Assembly (NCBI RefSeq): GCF_009664975.1
Contig: NZ_WJXB01000020.1
Coordinates: 1-64,000, forward strand
Direction: 5' to 3'
Source: Paenibacillus monticola
Lineage (GTDB): Bacteria; Bacillota; Bacilli; Paenibacillales; Paenibacillaceae
DNA length: 64,000 nucleotides
How positions within the stretch are numbered: the first letter of the stretch is position 1; each line of letters begins with the position of its first letter. Under the pieces are notes generated by a model. The model ran no database searches. It was given only the letters and a program-made list of their open reading frames with translations, and was not told the DNA's origin. Shown in pieces: positions 31,116-42,531 of the stretch. Position numbers and translations under genes: made by a program.

Positions 31116-31535
31116 TTACTTCTTCACTTTAGGACGTTTCGCACCGTATTTAGAACGAGATTGCATACGGTTAGCTACACCTGCAGTATCAAGCGCTCCA
31201 CGAACGATATGGTAACGAACCCCTGCAAGGTCCTTTACTTTACCTCCGCGAATCAATACTACACTGTGCTCTTGAAGATTGTGTCCAATACCCGGGATGT
31301 AAGCTGTAACTTCCAGACGGTTAGTCAAACGAACACGAGCATATTTACGAAGTGCTGAGTTTGGTTTACGTGGAGTCATTGTGCCTACACGAGTGCACAC
31401 GCCGCGTTTCTGCGGAGCGCTCAAATTTGTAGCCTCACGCTTAAGGGCGTTGAACCCTTTTTGAAGAGCGGGAGATTTAGATTTTTCGATTTTGGCTTGA
31501 CGGCCTTTACGAACCAATTGGTTAATTGTTGGCAT
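31116..31535 (-). CDS. rpsL: 30S ribosomal protein S12 with Arg56 and Ala104
   Basis: S12 sits at the decoding centre and sets translational accuracy. The 139-residue protein has the Firmicutes insertion near residues 21-40. In the first accuracy loop it reads [12 protein letters not shown], with Arg56 (codon CGT at 31370-31368) where E. coli and B. subtilis have Lys. In the second loop it reads [10 protein letters not shown], with Ala104 (GCA at 31226-31224) where both have Pro. Substitutions at these positions are known to give streptomycin resistance or dependence in laboratory strains. Whether they are natural in this lineage cannot be told here. First gene of the classical str operon. 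Confidence 0.98.
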   Translation of the reverse strand: MPTINQLVRKGRQAKIEKSKSPALQKGFNALKREATNLSAPQKRGVCTRVGTMTPRKPNSALRKYARVRLTNRLEVTAYIPGIGHNLQEHSVVLIRGGKVKDLAGVRYHIVRGALDTAGVANRMQSRSKYGAKRPKVKK

Positions 31536-31674
31536 GTTGTGCCACCCCCTTCCTGATATAATAATCCATTTACAAACACCATTATTAAGTCCACAGACCC
31601 AGGTGGTTCATAAAAAGACAAATGAAAAGTTCTTGCCTCCGAAGTGTACCCCCGGTACAAAAACATTTCTCTAG

Positions 31675-31926
31675 CTATTGTTTTAAGACGGCTGCCATCG
31701 CAGCGCCCACTTCTATTCCGCAGGCCTTGCCCAAATTTAGCATCGTATCTACGTATGTGACCTTGACACCATGTTTGCTACAAAGCATAACAATCCTGGA
31801 AGTAAGCCGTTGATCTCCGTCTTCCGCCACATAGACTTCTGCGGCATGGCCCAACTCTACCGCCTTGACGGTTTGCTTGGTACCGATCTTGACCTGAGCA
31901 TCCTGTAGTCCTCTATCATCAGTCAT
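31675..31926 (-). CDS. rplGB: L7Ae-family K-turn RNA-binding protein (YbxF-like)
   Basis: The 83-residue protein belongs to the L7Ae/L30e/S12e family that binds kink-turn RNAs. AVELGHAAEVYVAEDGDQRL and KHGVKVTYVDTMLNLGKACG match B. subtilis YbxF, which sits at the same place between rpoC and rpsL and binds k-turns on ribosomes. ATG 31926 follows GGAGGT; the longer reading starts within the promoter region. A strong promoter lies just upstream, so it begins the str transcript. Confidence 0.9.
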   Translation of the reverse strand: MTDDRGLQDAQVKIGTKQTVKAVELGHAAEVYVAEDGDQRLTSRIVMLCSKHGVKVTYVDTMLNLGKACGIEVGAAMAAVLKQ

Positions 31927-31979
31927 TATCAATACCTCCAATGAACAAGGAATAGCATGGCTACTCACGCACCTTAGAT

Positions 31980-32008
31980 ATTTTAGCATTATCATCGGAT
32001 TATGTCAA
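31980..32008 (-). promoter_or_regulatory. str operon promoter (sigma-A)
   Basis: The minus strand has a perfect -35 TTGACA (32003-32008), a 17-base spacer and -10 TAAAAT (31980-31985), 54 bases before the L7Ae-like gene. Confidence 0.75.
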
Positions 32009-32047
32009 GAATTTAAGCAATAAAATATAATAATTCACTGCAAGCAG

Positions 32048-32080
32048 TCGCGTCACAACTACTAAGTAGATGTGACGCGA
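32048..32080. other. Strong hairpin after rpoC
   Basis: TCGCGTCACA (32048-32057) and TGTGACGCGA (32071-32080) form a perfect 10-bp stem 27 bases after the rpoC stop. Further TCTACT/AGTAG pairing in the loop is possible. The minus-strand side lacks a T-run, so it is not a good intrinsic terminator; it may be a processing or 3'-stabilising element. Confidence 0.6.
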
Positions 32081-32106
32081 TTAGCTACTTGACAATGATA
32101 ATTAAA

Positions 32107-35100
32107 CTACTCAGCAGGGACAGTCTCTAAAGACTCTCTTTTGCTTTCAGCATTTGGATCACTTAGCTTAACAGTACGGTAACGATTCATGCCTGTTCCT
32201 GCAGGAATCAACTTACCGATAATAACATTTTCTTTCAGACCAAGCAACTTATCGACTTTACCTTTAATAGCAGCATCAGTCAAAACACGCGTAGTTTCTT
32301 GGAAAGATGCAGCAGACAGGAATGAATCTGTCTCAAGAGAAGCTTTGGTAATACCAAGCAGTACCGGTTTGGCAACTGCAGGCTCTTTACCGGAAAGGAT
32401 AGCTTCCTTGTTAGCTGCTTCATATTCATGAATGTCCGCAAATGCACCTGGCAGGAGACTAGTGTCACCAGCGTCAATGATACGAATCTTGCGCAACATT
32501 TGCTTAATCATTACTTCAATGTGCTTATCATTGATTTCAACGCCTTGGTTACGATATACACGCTGCACTTCTTGCAGAATGTAGTTCTGTACCCCGCGGA
32601 TCCCTTTAATACGCAGCATTTCTTTAGGATCAATAGAACCATCAGTCAGCTCATCGCCAGCTTCGATCTCTTGACCTTCAGTAACACGCAACCGTGATCC
32701 GTAAGTGATGGAGTAAGTCTTGGATTCAGCTTCACCTTGTACCTCAATTTCTCGACGGTCCTTAGTTTCACGAATTTCCTTGATTACACCATCAATTTCA
32801 CTGATTGTTGCCTGACCTTTTGGGTTACGGGCTTCAAACAGCTCTTGAATACGCGGTAAACCTTGGGTGATATCATCACCCGCAACGCCCCCGGTATGGA
32901 ACGTACGCATGGTAAGCTGGGTTCCTGGTTCTCCGATGGATTGGGCAGCTATAATACCAACAGCTTCACCGATCTCAACATATTTACCAGTAGCCAAATT
33001 ACGTCCGTAGCACTTCTTGCAGACACCGTGACGGGCACGGCAGCTCAGTACAGAACGGATTTGCAATTTAGTTATTCCGGATTCAACAATCGCTTCCGCC
33101 TTGTCAGAATCAATCAAGTCGTTACGATGAACAAGGATTTCACCAGTCTCTGGATGGCGAACAGTTTCGAAGCAATAGCGACCTTCAATCCGGTCGTACA
33201 AGTCCTCGATAACTTCTTTACCATCCTGAATACGGCTAACCATGAATCCCTTATCTGTTCCACAATCTTCTTCGCGGACAATGACATCCTGTGCCACGTC
33301 GACTAGACGTCGTGTCAAGTAACCAGAGTCAGCTGTACGCAACGCTGTATCGGCAAGACCTTTACGCGCTCCGTGAGTGGAGATAAAGTATTCGAGGACA
33401 GTTAGTCCTTCACGGAAATTCGCCTTAATCGGCAGTTCGAAAATTCGGCCGGATGGTGTCGCCATCAAACCGCGCATGCCACCTAACTGAGTGATCTGCG
33501 ATTTATTACCACGCGCTTTGGAATCTACCATAAGCATGATGGAATTGAATCGGTCCATCGATTTCAAAAGGACATTAGTAAGATCATCTTTAGTCTTTGA
33601 CCAAATCTCAATGACACGGTCGTACCGTTCTTCATTAGTGATCAGTCCACGACGGTATTGGTTAGCAACCACATCGACCTTATCTTCTGACTCTTTCAAA
33701 ATTGCGACCTTTTCTTCAGGTACAATTACGTCCGATACGGCAACCGTTACACCGGAACGTGTGGAATAGGTGAATCCGAGTTGTTTAATTTTATCCAAAA
33801 TCACAGATGTTTTGGTCGTGTGATAGGTTTCGAAACAACGAGCGATAATCAGACCCAGATATTCCTTACCTACAGCACTCGCTTCCGGAGCAGCCATGAT
33901 CAGTGCACGGATGTCCGCACCCTTTTCATAGATAAAGTATTTCTCCGGTGTGCCCTGCAACAGGTTTGTTTTGGTCGCTTCGTTGATATACGGGAAACTG
34001 CTCGGGTAGATTTCGTTAAAGATAATCTTACCGACTGTTGTAATCAATAAGGCTCCCTGTTGTGCTTCTGTAAAGCAGGTTTTACCAAGTGCTTTAACTG
34101 GAATAGCCACACGTGCATGCAGACCTGCAGTTCCGCGTTGGTAAGCTGAAACAGCTTCATTCACAGTACGCAGAATCATACCTGTTCCCTTTTCTTCATT
34201 GTTGTCCATGGTTAGGTAGAAAGTACCCAGAACCATATCCTGTGAAGGGGTAACAACCGGTTTACCATCCTTAGGATTCAAGATGTTACCGGATGCCAGC
34301 ATGAGAATACGAGCCTCTGCTTGCGCCTCTGCTGATAGAGGTACGTGTACCGCCATTTGGTCACCATCAAAGTCGGCATTATATGCCGTACATACGAGTG
34401 GGTGAAGACGGATAGCGTGACCTTCCACCAAAATAGGTTCGAATGCTTGAATACCGAGACGGTGAAGTGTTGGAGCGCGGTTCAACAGAACTGGGTGCTC
34501 TCTAATAACTTCTTCAAGTACATCCCATACTTCAGGACTTACGCGCTCTACTTTACGTTTCGCGCTCTTTATGTTGTGGGCAAGCCCTTTATTGACCAAT
34601 TCCTTCATGACAAACGGCTTGAACAATTCCAGAGCCATTTTCTTCGGCAATCCGCACTGGTACATTTTAAGGTACGGGCCTACGACGATAACGGAACGTC
34701 CGGAGTAATCGACACGTTTACCGAGCAAGTTCTGGCGGAAACGTCCTTGTTTACCCTTCAGCATATGGCTGAGCGATTTTAATGGACGATTACCAGGACC
34801 GGTTACCGGACGACCTCGACGGCCGTTATCGATCAATGCATCGACAGCTTCCTGCAGCATCCGTTTTTCGTTCTGCACGATAATATCAGGTGCGCCAAGA
34901 TCAAGCAGTCTTTTCAGACGGTTGTTGCGGTTGATAACACGGCGATACAGGTCATTCAAGTCAGACGTAGCAAAACGTCCGCCATCCAATTGAACCATTG
35001 GACGAAGCTCAGGAGGAATAACAGGGAGTACATCCATGATCATCCAATCAGGCTTGTTACCGGAGTTGCGGAATGCTTCAATGACTTCCAAGCGTTTGAT

Positions 35101-35718
35101 AGCCCGGTTACGGCGTTGGCCTTGGGCTGTACGCAGTTCTTCCTTGAGGAATTCTAACTCTTTATCAATGTCGATATCCTGAAGTAACTTTTTGACTGCT
35201 TCAGCACCCATGCCAGCTTGAAATCCGTAGCCATATTTTTCACGGTAACTGCGGTATTCTTTTTCAGACAAAAGTTGTTTCTTCTCAAGAGGCGTTTCGC
35301 CCGGATCAGTTACAACATAAGACGCGAAGTAAATAATCTCTTCCAAAGATCTTGGAGACATGTCTAGTGCTAGACCCATACGGCTCGGAATACCCTTGAA
35401 ATACCAGATATGTGATACTGGAGCTGCCAGCTCGATGTGACCCATACGTTCACGACGAACCTTAGCACGTGTAACTTCCACGCCGCAACGATCACAGACA
35501 ACACCCTTATAACGGACGCGTTTGTATTTACCGCAATGGCATTCCCAGTCTTTCTGCGGTCCGAAGATACGCTCACAAAAAAGACCTTCTTTTTCCGGTT
35601 TCAAAGTACGATAGTTAATGGTTTCCGGCTTCTTAACTTCTCCGCGGGACCAAGAACGAATTTTTTCCGGAGAAGCAAGTCCGATTTTCATAAATTCAAA
35701 ATTGTTAACGTCCAACAA
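32107..35718 (-). CDS. rpoC: RNA polymerase beta' subunit
   Basis: RpoC carries the catalytic metal site of RNA polymerase. The 1203-residue protein has the N-terminal zinc ribbon ([20 protein letters not shown], about residues 60-79), the catalytic [17 protein letters not shown] with three Asp, and a second zinc site ([15 protein letters not shown]). The start is TTG 35718 (a second TTG follows at once), with AAGGAGGG seven or eight bases upstream. It follows rpoB by 114 bases. Confidence 0.99.
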   Translation of the reverse strand: MLDVNNFEFMKIGLASPEKIRSWSRGEVKKPETINYRTLKPEKEGLFCERIFGPQKDWECHCGKYKRVRYKGVVCDRCGVEVTRAKVRRERMGHIELAAPVSHIWYFKGIPSRMGLALDMSPRSLEEIIYFASYVVTDPGETPLEKKQLLSEKEYRSYREKYGYGFQAGMGAEAVKKLLQDIDIDKELEFLKEELRTAQGQRRNRAIKRLEVIEAFRNSGNKPDWMIMDVLPVIPPELRPMVQLDGGRFATSDLNDLYRRVINRNNRLKRLLDLGAPDIIVQNEKRMLQEAVDALIDNGRRGRPVTGPGNRPLKSLSHMLKGKQGRFRQNLLGKRVDYSGRSVIVVGPYLKMYQCGLPKKMALELFKPFVMKELVNKGLAHNIKSAKRKVERVSPEVWDVLEEVIREHPVLLNRAPTLHRLGIQAFEPILVEGHAIRLHPLVCTAYNADFDGDQMAVHVPLSAEAQAEARILMLASGNILNPKDGKPVVTPSQDMVLGTFYLTMDNNEEKGTGMILRTVNEAVSAYQRGTAGLHARVAIPVKALGKTCFTEAQQGALLITTVGKIIFNEIYPSSFPYINEATKTNLLQGTPEKYFIYEKGADIRALIMAAPEASAVGKEYLGLIIARCFETYHTTKTSVILDKIKQLGFTYSTRSGVTVAVSDVIVPEEKVAILKESEDKVDVVANQYRRGLITNEERYDRVIEIWSKTKDDLTNVLLKSMDRFNSIMLMVDSKARGNKSQITQLGGMRGLMATPSGRIFELPIKANFREGLTVLEYFISTHGARKGLADTALRTADSGYLTRRLVDVAQDVIVREEDCGTDKGFMVSRIQDGKEVIEDLYDRIEGRYCFETVRHPETGEILVHRNDLIDSDKAEAIVESGITKLQIRSVLSCRARHGVCKKCYGRNLATGKYVEIGEAVGIIAAQSIGEPGTQLTMRTFHTGGVAGDDITQGLPRIQELFEARNPKGQATISEIDGVIKEIRETKDRREIEVQGEAESKTYSITYGSRLRVTEGQEIEAGDELTDGSIDPKEMLRIKGIRGVQNYILQEVQRVYRNQGVEINDKHIEVMIKQMLRKIRIIDAGDTSLLPGAFADIHEYEAANKEAILSGKEPAVAKPVLLGITKASLETDSFLSAASFQETTRVLTDAAIKGKVDKLLGLKENVIIGKLIPAGTGMNRYRTVKLSDPNAESKRESLETVPAE

Positions 35719-35832
35719 GGAGCAACCCTCCTTAACCTAATCCTGATTTAGTACCGCATTTGCCCTCCTTCAATCGTTAGATTAAAAGAGGGCACGGTCC
35801 TTTTTAAATGATATTAATGTGTTCTTGGGTGT

Positions 35833-38800
35833 TTATTCCACTCCGACTTCTGAGCCTTCAAGATTGAGGCTTAGTTTGTCGCCTGACGTCTCATCCTCAT
35901 CGTCCAATTCTTTCATCTCAATCTCCTGCTCGTCTCCCGCAAGGATCTTAACATCCATACCGAGTGACTGCAGTTCCTTGATCAGTACCTTGAACGATTC
36001 CGGTACACCCGGTTCTGGTACATTCTCACCTTTGACAATGGATTCGTACGTCTTCACGCGACCAACCACGTCATCGGATTTAACAGTCAAAATTTCTTGC
36101 AATGTATATGCAGCACCGTAAGCTTCAAGCGCCCACACTTCCATTTCCCCGAAGCGCTGTCCACCAAACTGAGCTTTACCGCCGAGTGGCTGCTGCGTAA
36201 CGAGTGAGTAAGGTCCTGTAGAACGAGCATGAATCTTATCGTCAACCATGTGCGCCAGTTTGATCATGTGCATGACACCAACAGTAACTTCACGTTCGAA
36301 GCGTTCACCTGTCCGGCCATCGTACAATATGGTCTTACCATTACGCTGCATTCCTGCTTCTTCCATCGTATCAAATACGTCATACTCACGCGCTCCATCA
36401 AATACTGGCGTTGCTACATGAATACCAAGACGCATAGCGGCCATGCCGATATGAACCTCAAGCACCTGTCCGATGTTCATACGTGAAGGAACGCCCAGCG
36501 GGTTGAGTACAACCTGTACTGGTGTACCATCAGGAAGGAACGGCATATCTTCTTCAGGCAGGATGCGGGCAACGACACCCTTGTTACCGTGACGTCCGGC
36601 CATTTTGTCACCTTCAGAAATCTTACGTTTCTGAGCGATGTAGACACGAACTAGTTGATTTACACCCGGTGGCAGTTCATCACCGTTCTCGCGTGTAAAT
36701 ACTTTAACGTCAACGATAATTCCATCACTACCATGAGGTACGCGTAAAGAGGTATCGCGAACTTCACGAGCTTTTTCTCCAAAGATTGCGTGCAGCAAGC
36801 GTTCTTCAGCTGTCAATTCAGTTACACCCTTCGGAGTAACTTTACCAACGAGAATATCGCCAGCACTAATTTCCGCACCGATGCGGATGATACCGCGCTC
36901 ATCAAGATTGCGCAGTGCCTCTTCACCTACGTTTGGAATATCACGTGTAATCTCTTCAGGTCCCAGCTTCGTATCACGAGCCTCGGATTCGTACTCCTCG
37001 ATATGAATCGAAGTGTATACATCCTCTTTAACCAATTTTTCACTAAGCAGGATCGCATCTTCATAGTTGTAACCTTCCCAAGTCATGAACGCAACAACTA
37101 CATTGCGACCAAGAGCCAATTCGCCCAATTCCGTGGAAGGACCATCTGCAAGAATATCACCTTTCTTAACTACTTCGCCTCTTTTTGCAATCGGGCGCTG
37201 ATTAATACAGGTACCTTGATTCGAACGCATAAATTTGTGTAATTTATATTTAACGATGTCGCCTTTAACTTCCTTGCCTTCGACAGTTTCGACGCGTCGC
37301 AACCAAATTTCATTGGCAGACGAGCGTTCGATAATTCCGTCGTACTTGGAAACAATACATACGCCAGAGTCTTTAGCAGACTTGTGTTCCATTCCTGTTC
37401 CAACTAGCGGAGCTTTCGGAATAAGAAGTGGAACGGCTTGACGCTGCATGTTAGATCCCATCAGTGCACGGTTGGAGTCATCGTTCTCAAGGAACGGGAT
37501 GAGCGCCGTCGCAACAGATACGACCTGCTTCGGTGATACGTCCATGTAATCGACCCGATTACTTGGCATCGTTGTAATGTTATCCGAGTCTTTGTTGTAA
37601 CGAACGATAACCATGTCTTCCTTAAAGGAGCCGTCTTCTTCCAGCTTGACGTTAGCTTGCGCTACTACATAGTTATCTTCTTCATCCGCTGTCAGGTAAT
37701 CAATCTGTTCAGTCACTTTACCTGTCTTTGGATCCACCCAACGGTACGGTGCTTCAATAAAGCCGTATTCATTGATGCGAGCAAAAGTAGACAAGGAGTT
37801 GATCAAACCGATATTCGGACCTTCCGGCGTTTCGATTGGACACATCCGACCATAGTGACTGTGATGAACGTCACGAACTTCAAAGCCAGCACGTTCCCGA
37901 GTCAAACCACCGGGTCCTAGTGCAGACAGACGACGTTTATGCGTCAATTCAGCCAGCGGGTTCGTCTGATCCATAAACTGGGACAGCTGAGAGCTACCGA
38001 AGAACTCTTTAATGGATGCGATAACGGGACGAATATTGATCAGCGCCTGCGGCGTAATCGCGTTGGCATCCTGAATAGACATTCTTTCACGCACAACGCG
38101 CTCCATACGGGATAAGCCAATACGGAACTGATTCTGCAGAAGTTCACCTACAGAACGCAGACGACGGTTACCCAAGTGATCGATATCATCCGTGTTGCCA
38201 ATACCGTGCAGCAAATTAATAAAGTAGCTGATTGAGGATATAATATCAGCCTGGGTAATATGTTTCACTGACTTATCGATGTTGCCATTGGCAATCAGCT
38301 TAATAATCCGTCCTTCTTCAATTGGTGAGAACACATCAATTGCTTGCAGTGGAATATCATCGCTATCCAGTACACCAGCATTAACACGATAACTCTTGAA
38401 GGCTACATTCTTTTCGAAATAAGGAATCAATTCGTCAAGCAAACGACGGTCAACCATTTGACCGGATTCTGCCAGGATTTCTCCTGTAGAGTCATCAATC
38501 AAAGGTTGGGCAAGACGTTGATTAAACAGACGATTCTTAATGTGAAGCTTTTTGTTGATTTTGTAACGACCTACATTAGCCAGATCGTAACGTTTTGGAT
38601 CAAAGAAGCGCGCGACTAGCAAACTCTTAGCATTGTCTAGTGTCGGCGGTTCGCCTGGTCTCAGACGCTCGTAAATTTCAATAAGCGCCTTCTCCGTAGA
38701 GTCCGTGTTGTCTTTATCCAGCGTATTGCGAATATATTCATCATTGCCAAGCAATTCCAAAATTTCGGCATCACTACCGAAACCGAGAGCACGCAGAAGT

Positions 38801-39378
38801 ACGGTAACTGGGATCTTACGAGTCCGGTCGATACGAACATACATGATGTCCTTAGCGTCGGTCTCAAGTTCCAACCATGCTCCGCGATTCGGAATTACTG
38901 TGGCGGTGTAGGTTTTTTTGCCGTTCTTATCCACTTTTGTGCTGAAATAGACGCTTGGAGAGCGAACCAACTGGCTGACAATAACCCGTTCTGCACCATT
39001 GATAATAAAAGTGCCGGTTTCCGTCATCAGAGGGAAATCTCCCATGAACACTTCCTGCTCTTTGACCTCGCCGGTCTCTTTATTGATGAGCCGCACCTTC
39101 ACACGCAGAGGAGCCGCATACGTTACGTCCCGCTCTTTAGCGTCGTCAACCGTATATTTCGGTTCACCCAGGCTGTAGTCAATGAACTCTAGTACCAAAT
39201 TACCTGTGAAATCCTGGATCGGCGAGATGTCCTGAAACATTTCCCGTAATCCTTCCTCCAAAAACCAGTCATAAGATTTTTGTTGGATCTCGATCAGGTT
39301 CGGGACCTCGAGTACCTCGTTAATTCTCGCATAGCTTCGCCGAGTGCGTCGACCATACTGAACAAGATGTCCTGCCAA
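35833..39378 (-). CDS. rpoB: RNA polymerase beta subunit
   Basis: The 1181-residue beta subunit has all canonical blocks. The rifampicin region reads [20 protein letters not shown] followed by [13 protein letters not shown], identical to the rifampicin-sensitive form as far as I know it. The C-terminal [20 protein letters not shown] clamp segment is present. The start is TTG 39378, after AGGGGTGAG. A promoter with consensus -35 lies 383 bases upstream, leaving a long untranslated leader. Confidence 0.99.
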   Translation of the reverse strand: MAGHLVQYGRRTRRSYARINEVLEVPNLIEIQQKSYDWFLEEGLREMFQDISPIQDFTGNLVLEFIDYSLGEPKYTVDDAKERDVTYAAPLRVKVRLINKETGEVKEQEVFMGDFPLMTETGTFIINGAERVIVSQLVRSPSVYFSTKVDKNGKKTYTATVIPNRGAWLELETDAKDIMYVRIDRTRKIPVTVLLRALGFGSDAEILELLGNDEYIRNTLDKDNTDSTEKALIEIYERLRPGEPPTLDNAKSLLVARFFDPKRYDLANVGRYKINKKLHIKNRLFNQRLAQPLIDDSTGEILAESGQMVDRRLLDELIPYFEKNVAFKSYRVNAGVLDSDDIPLQAIDVFSPIEEGRIIKLIANGNIDKSVKHITQADIISSISYFINLLHGIGNTDDIDHLGNRRLRSVGELLQNQFRIGLSRMERVVRERMSIQDANAITPQALINIRPVIASIKEFFGSSQLSQFMDQTNPLAELTHKRRLSALGPGGLTRERAGFEVRDVHHSHYGRMCPIETPEGPNIGLINSLSTFARINEYGFIEAPYRWVDPKTGKVTEQIDYLTADEEDNYVVAQANVKLEEDGSFKEDMVIVRYNKDSDNITTMPSNRVDYMDVSPKQVVSVATALIPFLENDDSNRALMGSNMQRQAVPLLIPKAPLVGTGMEHKSAKDSGVCIVSKYDGIIERSSANEIWLRRVETVEGKEVKGDIVKYKLHKFMRSNQGTCINQRPIAKRGEVVKKGDILADGPSTELGELALGRNVVVAFMTWEGYNYEDAILLSEKLVKEDVYTSIHIEEYESEARDTKLGPEEITRDIPNVGEEALRNLDERGIIRIGAEISAGDILVGKVTPKGVTELTAEERLLHAIFGEKAREVRDTSLRVPHGSDGIIVDVKVFTRENGDELPPGVNQLVRVYIAQKRKISEGDKMAGRHGNKGVVARILPEEDMPFLPDGTPVQVVLNPLGVPSRMNIGQVLEVHIGMAAMRLGIHVATPVFDGAREYDVFDTMEEAGMQRNGKTILYDGRTGERFEREVTVGVMHMIKLAHMVDDKIHARSTGPYSLVTQQPLGGKAQFGGQRFGEMEVWALEAYGAAYTLQEILTVKSDDVVGRVKTYESIVKGENVPEPGVPESFKVLIKELQSLGMDVKILAGDEQEIEMKELDDEDETSGDKLSLNLEGSEVGVE

Positions 39379-39803
39379 CTTTACTCACCCCTCATGTCTA
39401 CTCACTTAAAAATTTGATTGCGAACCCTTGTTTGGACCCGTATAATGGAACCATACCACAAGGATTCAGCCATAAATAAAGAAAAGCCCTTGATCGAAGT
39501 CTTTCGAAAAAAGAGCGCACTTATCCACGGCCAAAATACTCCTTATCCAATAGATTTGCCCAAAACGTACATATTATACGTCAGCAAGCAATAGTTTATG
39601 CGCTATGACTATTACTCCGGCGAACTTTGTCGCGGCAGAGTACTAGAAACCAAATTCGCAAAAACTTGCCATACGGCATGCGCGTACCGGGCGACAATAT
39701 ATCACTTGACATTTCAGCAAACTAAAGACATGGAGCCTATCTTAATTCTGACATTTTATAATAATACCACTATCAATATCGCATGTCAATGATTAATTGA
39801 TTT
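39379..39803 (-). other. rpoB upstream region (425 bases, no gene)
   Basis: Apart from the promoter at 39761-39789 I see no gene here. The stretch holds an AT-rich segment, a possible second -10 (TATAAT on the minus strand near 39577) without a convincing -35, and a single DnaA-box-like TTATCCACG at 39531-39539. The long rpoB leader might be regulated, but I find no convincing terminator or known RNA element. Confidence 0.5.
39761..39789 (-). promoter_or_regulatory. rpoBC promoter (sigma-A)
   Basis: The minus strand has a perfect -35 TTGACA (39784-39789), a 17-base spacer and -10 TATTAT (39761-39766). It lies just after the methyltransferase stop. Confidence 0.75.
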
Positions 39804-40400
39804 TTATTTTCTTGCTCTCATTATACGATAGCCTTTGTCTTTCCCCGCTTCTTCCACAATCGGGAACAAGCTTTCCAATTTAGCTGCAGCAGAGGGAGCA
39901 CCTTGCTTCTTCTGAATAACAACCCACAGCGTTCCACCCTCTTTTAAATGCTCATAGGCTTCTTCAAAAATCTGATGCACAATAGCTTTACCTGCACGAA
40001 TCGGAGGATTGGTAAGGATCACATCAAATTTCTGCCCTTCCAATGCACTGAGCACATCGCTTTCCATTACTGTAACATTCCGAATTCCGTTATGCAGCGC
40101 ATTTTCACGAGCCAGTTCTACCGCACGGCTATTGATATCAAGCATCGTTACATGTCCCTTGGGAGCAAGAAGAGCTGCGCTAATTCCAATTGGCCCGTAA
40201 CCGCAACCCACATCTAGCACATCCGAACCCTCTGGAATGATCATAGCTTCAATCAGAACTCGACTCCCATAGTCGATATCCCCCTTAGAGAAAACACCAG
40301 CATCGCTCGTAAAGCGAAGATCCTTTCCTCTTAGAACTGTGTTGATAGTACGTCTGTCATGACGAGCATCCGGCTGCTGCGAGTAATAATGCTGCGACAT
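39804..40400 (-). CDS. RsmC-like class I methyltransferase (YbxB-like)
   Basis: The 198-residue protein has the SAM-binding motif VLDVGCGYGPIG (about residues 60-71) and the NPPI motif (LTNPPIRAGK) of methylases acting on exocyclic amines of bases. It resembles the RsmC/RlmG group that methylates guanine N2 in rRNA. B. subtilis YbxB occupies the same position between rplL and rpoB. The exact rRNA target is not established. ATG 40400 follows AAGGGAG; a start six codons upstream is possible but lacks a good ribosome binding site. Confidence 0.85.
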   Translation of the reverse strand: MSQHYYSQQPDARHDRRTINTVLRGKDLRFTSDAGVFSKGDIDYGSRVLIEAMIIPEGSDVLDVGCGYGPIGISAALLAPKGHVTMLDINSRAVELARENALHNGIRNVTVMESDVLSALEGQKFDVILTNPPIRAGKAIVHQIFEEAYEHLKEGGTLWVVIQKKQGAPSAAAKLESLFPIVEEAGKDKGYRIMRARK

Positions 40401-40501
40401 CCCTATTCTCCCTTTCATAAGTCATACTATTCGATCGAAAAAATCTACAAATAGCTAGACCGTCTTTGTCAGATAATTATTTTACGGTTTGACTTTATAA
40501 A

Positions 40502-40533
40502 ACAAACCCCTTGAACAAGTTCAAGGGGTTTGT
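40502..40533. terminator. Terminator after rplL
   Basis: ACAAACCCCTTGAAC is followed by AA and its exact complement, a 15-bp perfect palindrome. On the minus strand it continues into TTTTAT. It lies 15 bases after the rplL stop and ends the rplJ-rplL message. Confidence 0.85.
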
Positions 40534-40548
40534 CAAAATAGAAGGGAA

Positions 40549-40908
40549 TTACTTCACTTCTACTGCTGCGCCTGCTGCTTCTAATTTTTCTTTAGTAGCG
40601 TCAGCTTCTTCTTTGCTCACTTTTTCTTTGATTGCTTTTGGTGCGTTATCTACTACATCTTTAGCTTCTTTCAAGCCAAGACCTGTGATTTCGCGAACGA
40701 TTTTGATAACGTTGATTTTGGAAGCGCCAGCGCCTGTCAAAATTACGTCAAATTCAGTTTGTTCTTCTTCTACTGCTGCTACTGCGCCGCCAGCTGCTAC
40801 TGGAGCTGCTGCAGTTACGCCAAATTCTTCTTCGATTGCTTTAACCAAGTCGTTCAGTTCCAATACGCTCATGCCTTTAATTTCTTCCAAGATTGTTTCT
40901 TTGCTCAT
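40549..40908 (-). CDS. rplL: 50S ribosomal protein L7/L12
   Basis: The 119-residue stalk protein recruits translation factors. It has the N-terminal dimerisation helix ([20 protein letters not shown]), an Ala/Gly-rich hinge ([14 protein letters not shown]) and the C-terminal domain ending [16 protein letters not shown]. It follows rplJ by 66 bases, and the excess of L12 over other proteins fits a short dedicated operon with its own terminator. Confidence 0.98.
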   Translation of the reverse strand: MSKETILEEIKGMSVLELNDLVKAIEEEFGVTAAAPVAAGGAVAAVEEEQTEFDVILTGAGASKINVIKIVREITGLGLKEAKDVVDNAPKAIKEKVSKEEADATKEKLEAAGAAVEVK

Positions 40909-40974
40909 GATTGAACCTCCATTTTATATTTAAATTGTTTTTGTGTTATTCATTACATCGCGAAAATCAAAGGC

Positions 40975-41478
40975 TTACGCGCTTTGTTCTTCTTTTTCAG
41001 CAATTGCTTTAACAACAAGCGCAAAGTTGCGCATTGGAGCTTGAAGCACGCTAAGCAACATGGACAGCAATCCATCGCGGGATGGAAGCTCAGCCAATGC
41101 TTTCAACTGATCCGCGTCAATGACACGACCTTCTACAACGCCGCCTTTTAATTTCAAAGCGTCGTTCTTTTTGGCGAAATCATTCAAAATTTTAGCTGCT
41201 ACTACTGCATCAGTTGCACTGAATGCGATCGCAGTAGGACCTGTCAGAACAGAGTCCAACTCAGTCAATTCAGCCGCAGCAGTTGCACGACGAAGCAATG
41301 TGTTCTTCAAGACTTGAAAATCAACACCAGCTTCACGAAGCTGCTTGCGCAGTTCGGTCACTTGGGCAACGTTCAATCCACGGTAATCTGCAACAACAGT
41401 AGAAATACTGTTTTGCAATTTGCCGGTAACGACATCAACTGCATCCTGTTTAGCTTGGATTAGTTTTGTATTTGCCAA
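40975..41478 (-). CDS. rplJ: 50S ribosomal protein L10
   Basis: The 167-residue L10 anchors the L12 stalk and represses its own operon by binding the mRNA leader. It starts [20 protein letters not shown] and ends with the L12-binding helix [17 protein letters not shown]. The start is TTG 41478, seven bases after AGGAGGTG; the GTG three codons upstream is within the box. An L10 leader and an attenuator-like hairpin precede it. Confidence 0.96.
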   Translation of the reverse strand: MANTKLIQAKQDAVDVVTGKLQNSISTVVADYRGLNVAQVTELRKQLREAGVDFQVLKNTLLRRATAAAELTELDSVLTGPTAIAFSATDAVVAAKILNDFAKKNDALKLKGGVVEGRVIDADQLKALAELPSRDGLLSMLLSVLQAPMRNFALVVKAIAEKEEQSA

Positions 41479-41550
41479 TGTATACACCTCCTAATTTTAT
41501 GTGACGGTGATCTCTCCGAGGATTCCACACCGTTCCTACGCAGGCATTAG

Positions 41551-41579
41551 AAAAGCCTCCGCAGAATCACGAAGGCTTG
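41551..41579 (-). terminator. Attenuator-type hairpin in the rplJ leader
   Basis: AAGCCTTC pairs with GAGGCTTTT-side sequence (stem GCCTTC/GCGGAGGC with a GTGATTCT loop) and runs into TTTTCT on the minus strand. It lies inside the rplJ leader, as in the B. subtilis L10-L12 leader, where transcription is attenuated. Confidence 0.6.
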
Positions 41580-41599
41580 ATAAAACGCTAGTTACACAG

Positions 41600-41690
41600 G
41601 CAAGGCCCGGCACTTCTTGTTTCTATCATAACACCTCGGTAGGAAATTAAGCCCTACGGCACCTACTGTCTACGGTAAGCATATTCAAGT
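41600..41690 (-). ncRNA. L10 leader RNA
   Basis: The minus strand carries CCGTAGACAGTAGGTGCC, GGGCTTAA and CTACCGAGGTG in order. This is the conserved core of the ribosomal L10 leader (Rfam L10_leader) to which L10(L12)4 binds. It lies between the rplJ promoter and gene. Confidence 0.8.
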
Positions 41691-41724
41691 TCGAGAATTA
41701 GAACCTTAAGATCACAACTGTTAC

Positions 41725-41753
41725 AGAGTATCAAAGATGACTCATCGAGTCAA
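41725..41753 (-). promoter_or_regulatory. rplJ promoter (sigma-A)
   Basis: Minus-strand -35 TTGACT (41748-41753), a 17-base spacer and -10 TACTCT (41725-41730). It starts just after the rplA stop and upstream of the L10 leader. Confidence 0.55.
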
Positions 41754-41760
41754 TCCCTAA

Positions 41761-42453
41761 TTATTTGAAGACGGTTGTGTTCACACGTGCGCTCGGTCCC
41801 ATAGTTGAGGAAATCGAGATGCCTTTAAGGTAGATACCTTTAGCAGCAGCCGGTTTCGCACGGTTAAGAGCGTCGATCAGAGATTTAAGGTTTTCGTTCA
41901 ATTTGACAGCATCAAATGACACTTTGCCGATTGGCGCATGAATTTGACCTGCTTTGTCAAGACGATATTCGATTTTACCGGCTTTGATTTCGTTCACAGC
42001 CTTAGTAACATCAAATGTAACTGTGCCAGCTTTAGGGTTAGGCATAAGACCTTTACCACCGAGCAGACGACCCAGTTTACCGACTTCACTCATCATATCA
42101 GGTGTAGCTACGCAGACGTCAAAATCGAACCAGCCTTGTTGGATTTTGTTAATCATGTCAGCATCACCGACAAAATCCGCTCCAGCAGCTTCAGCCTCTT
42201 TCGCTTTTTCACCTTTTGCAAATACAAGCACACGTTGCGTTTTGCCTGTGCCGTGAGGCAGGACAACTACACCGCGAACTGCTTGGTCTTGTTTACGTGG
42301 GTCTACACCCAAACGAACTGCTGCTTCAACGGTTTCGTCGAATTTTGCAGTTGCTGCCTTTTTCACAAGCTCTACAGCTTCTGAAGGCTCATAAGTTGCT
42401 TCACTGTTAATCAGTTTAGCAGCATCTTGGTATTTCTTACCATGTTTAGCCAT
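41761..42453 (-). CDS. rplA: 50S ribosomal protein L1
   Basis: The 230-residue L1 forms the E-site stalk and often represses its own operon. It has the family signature [20 protein letters not shown] (about residues 134-153) and the ending [18 protein letters not shown]. It follows rplK by 78 bases. No clear L1-binding structure was identified in that gap. Confidence 0.98.
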   Translation of the reverse strand: MAKHGKKYQDAAKLINSEATYEPSEAVELVKKAATAKFDETVEAAVRLGVDPRKQDQAVRGVVVLPHGTGKTQRVLVFAKGEKAKEAEAAGADFVGDADMINKIQQGWFDFDVCVATPDMMSEVGKLGRLLGGKGLMPNPKAGTVTFDVTKAVNEIKAGKIEYRLDKAGQIHAPIGKVSFDAVKLNENLKSLIDALNRAKPAAAKGIYLKGISISSTMGPSARVNTTVFK

Positions 42454-42531
42454 GAATGTTCCTCCTTTGTGGTATTAGCGGAAATTCCTCCCACATATTA
42501 CGGTCATAAATAACCGATTCATCGAAAAGTA

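Noticed and set aside
37886-38010. Possible rifampicin-resistance change in rpoB
   Set aside because: The segment [20 protein letters not shown] matches the wild-type sensitive sequence; no resistance residue is seen.
39531-39539. Single TTATCCACG upstream of rpoB as a DnaA control site
   Set aside because: One imperfect box in a 425-base AT-rich gap is likely chance; no second box is nearby.
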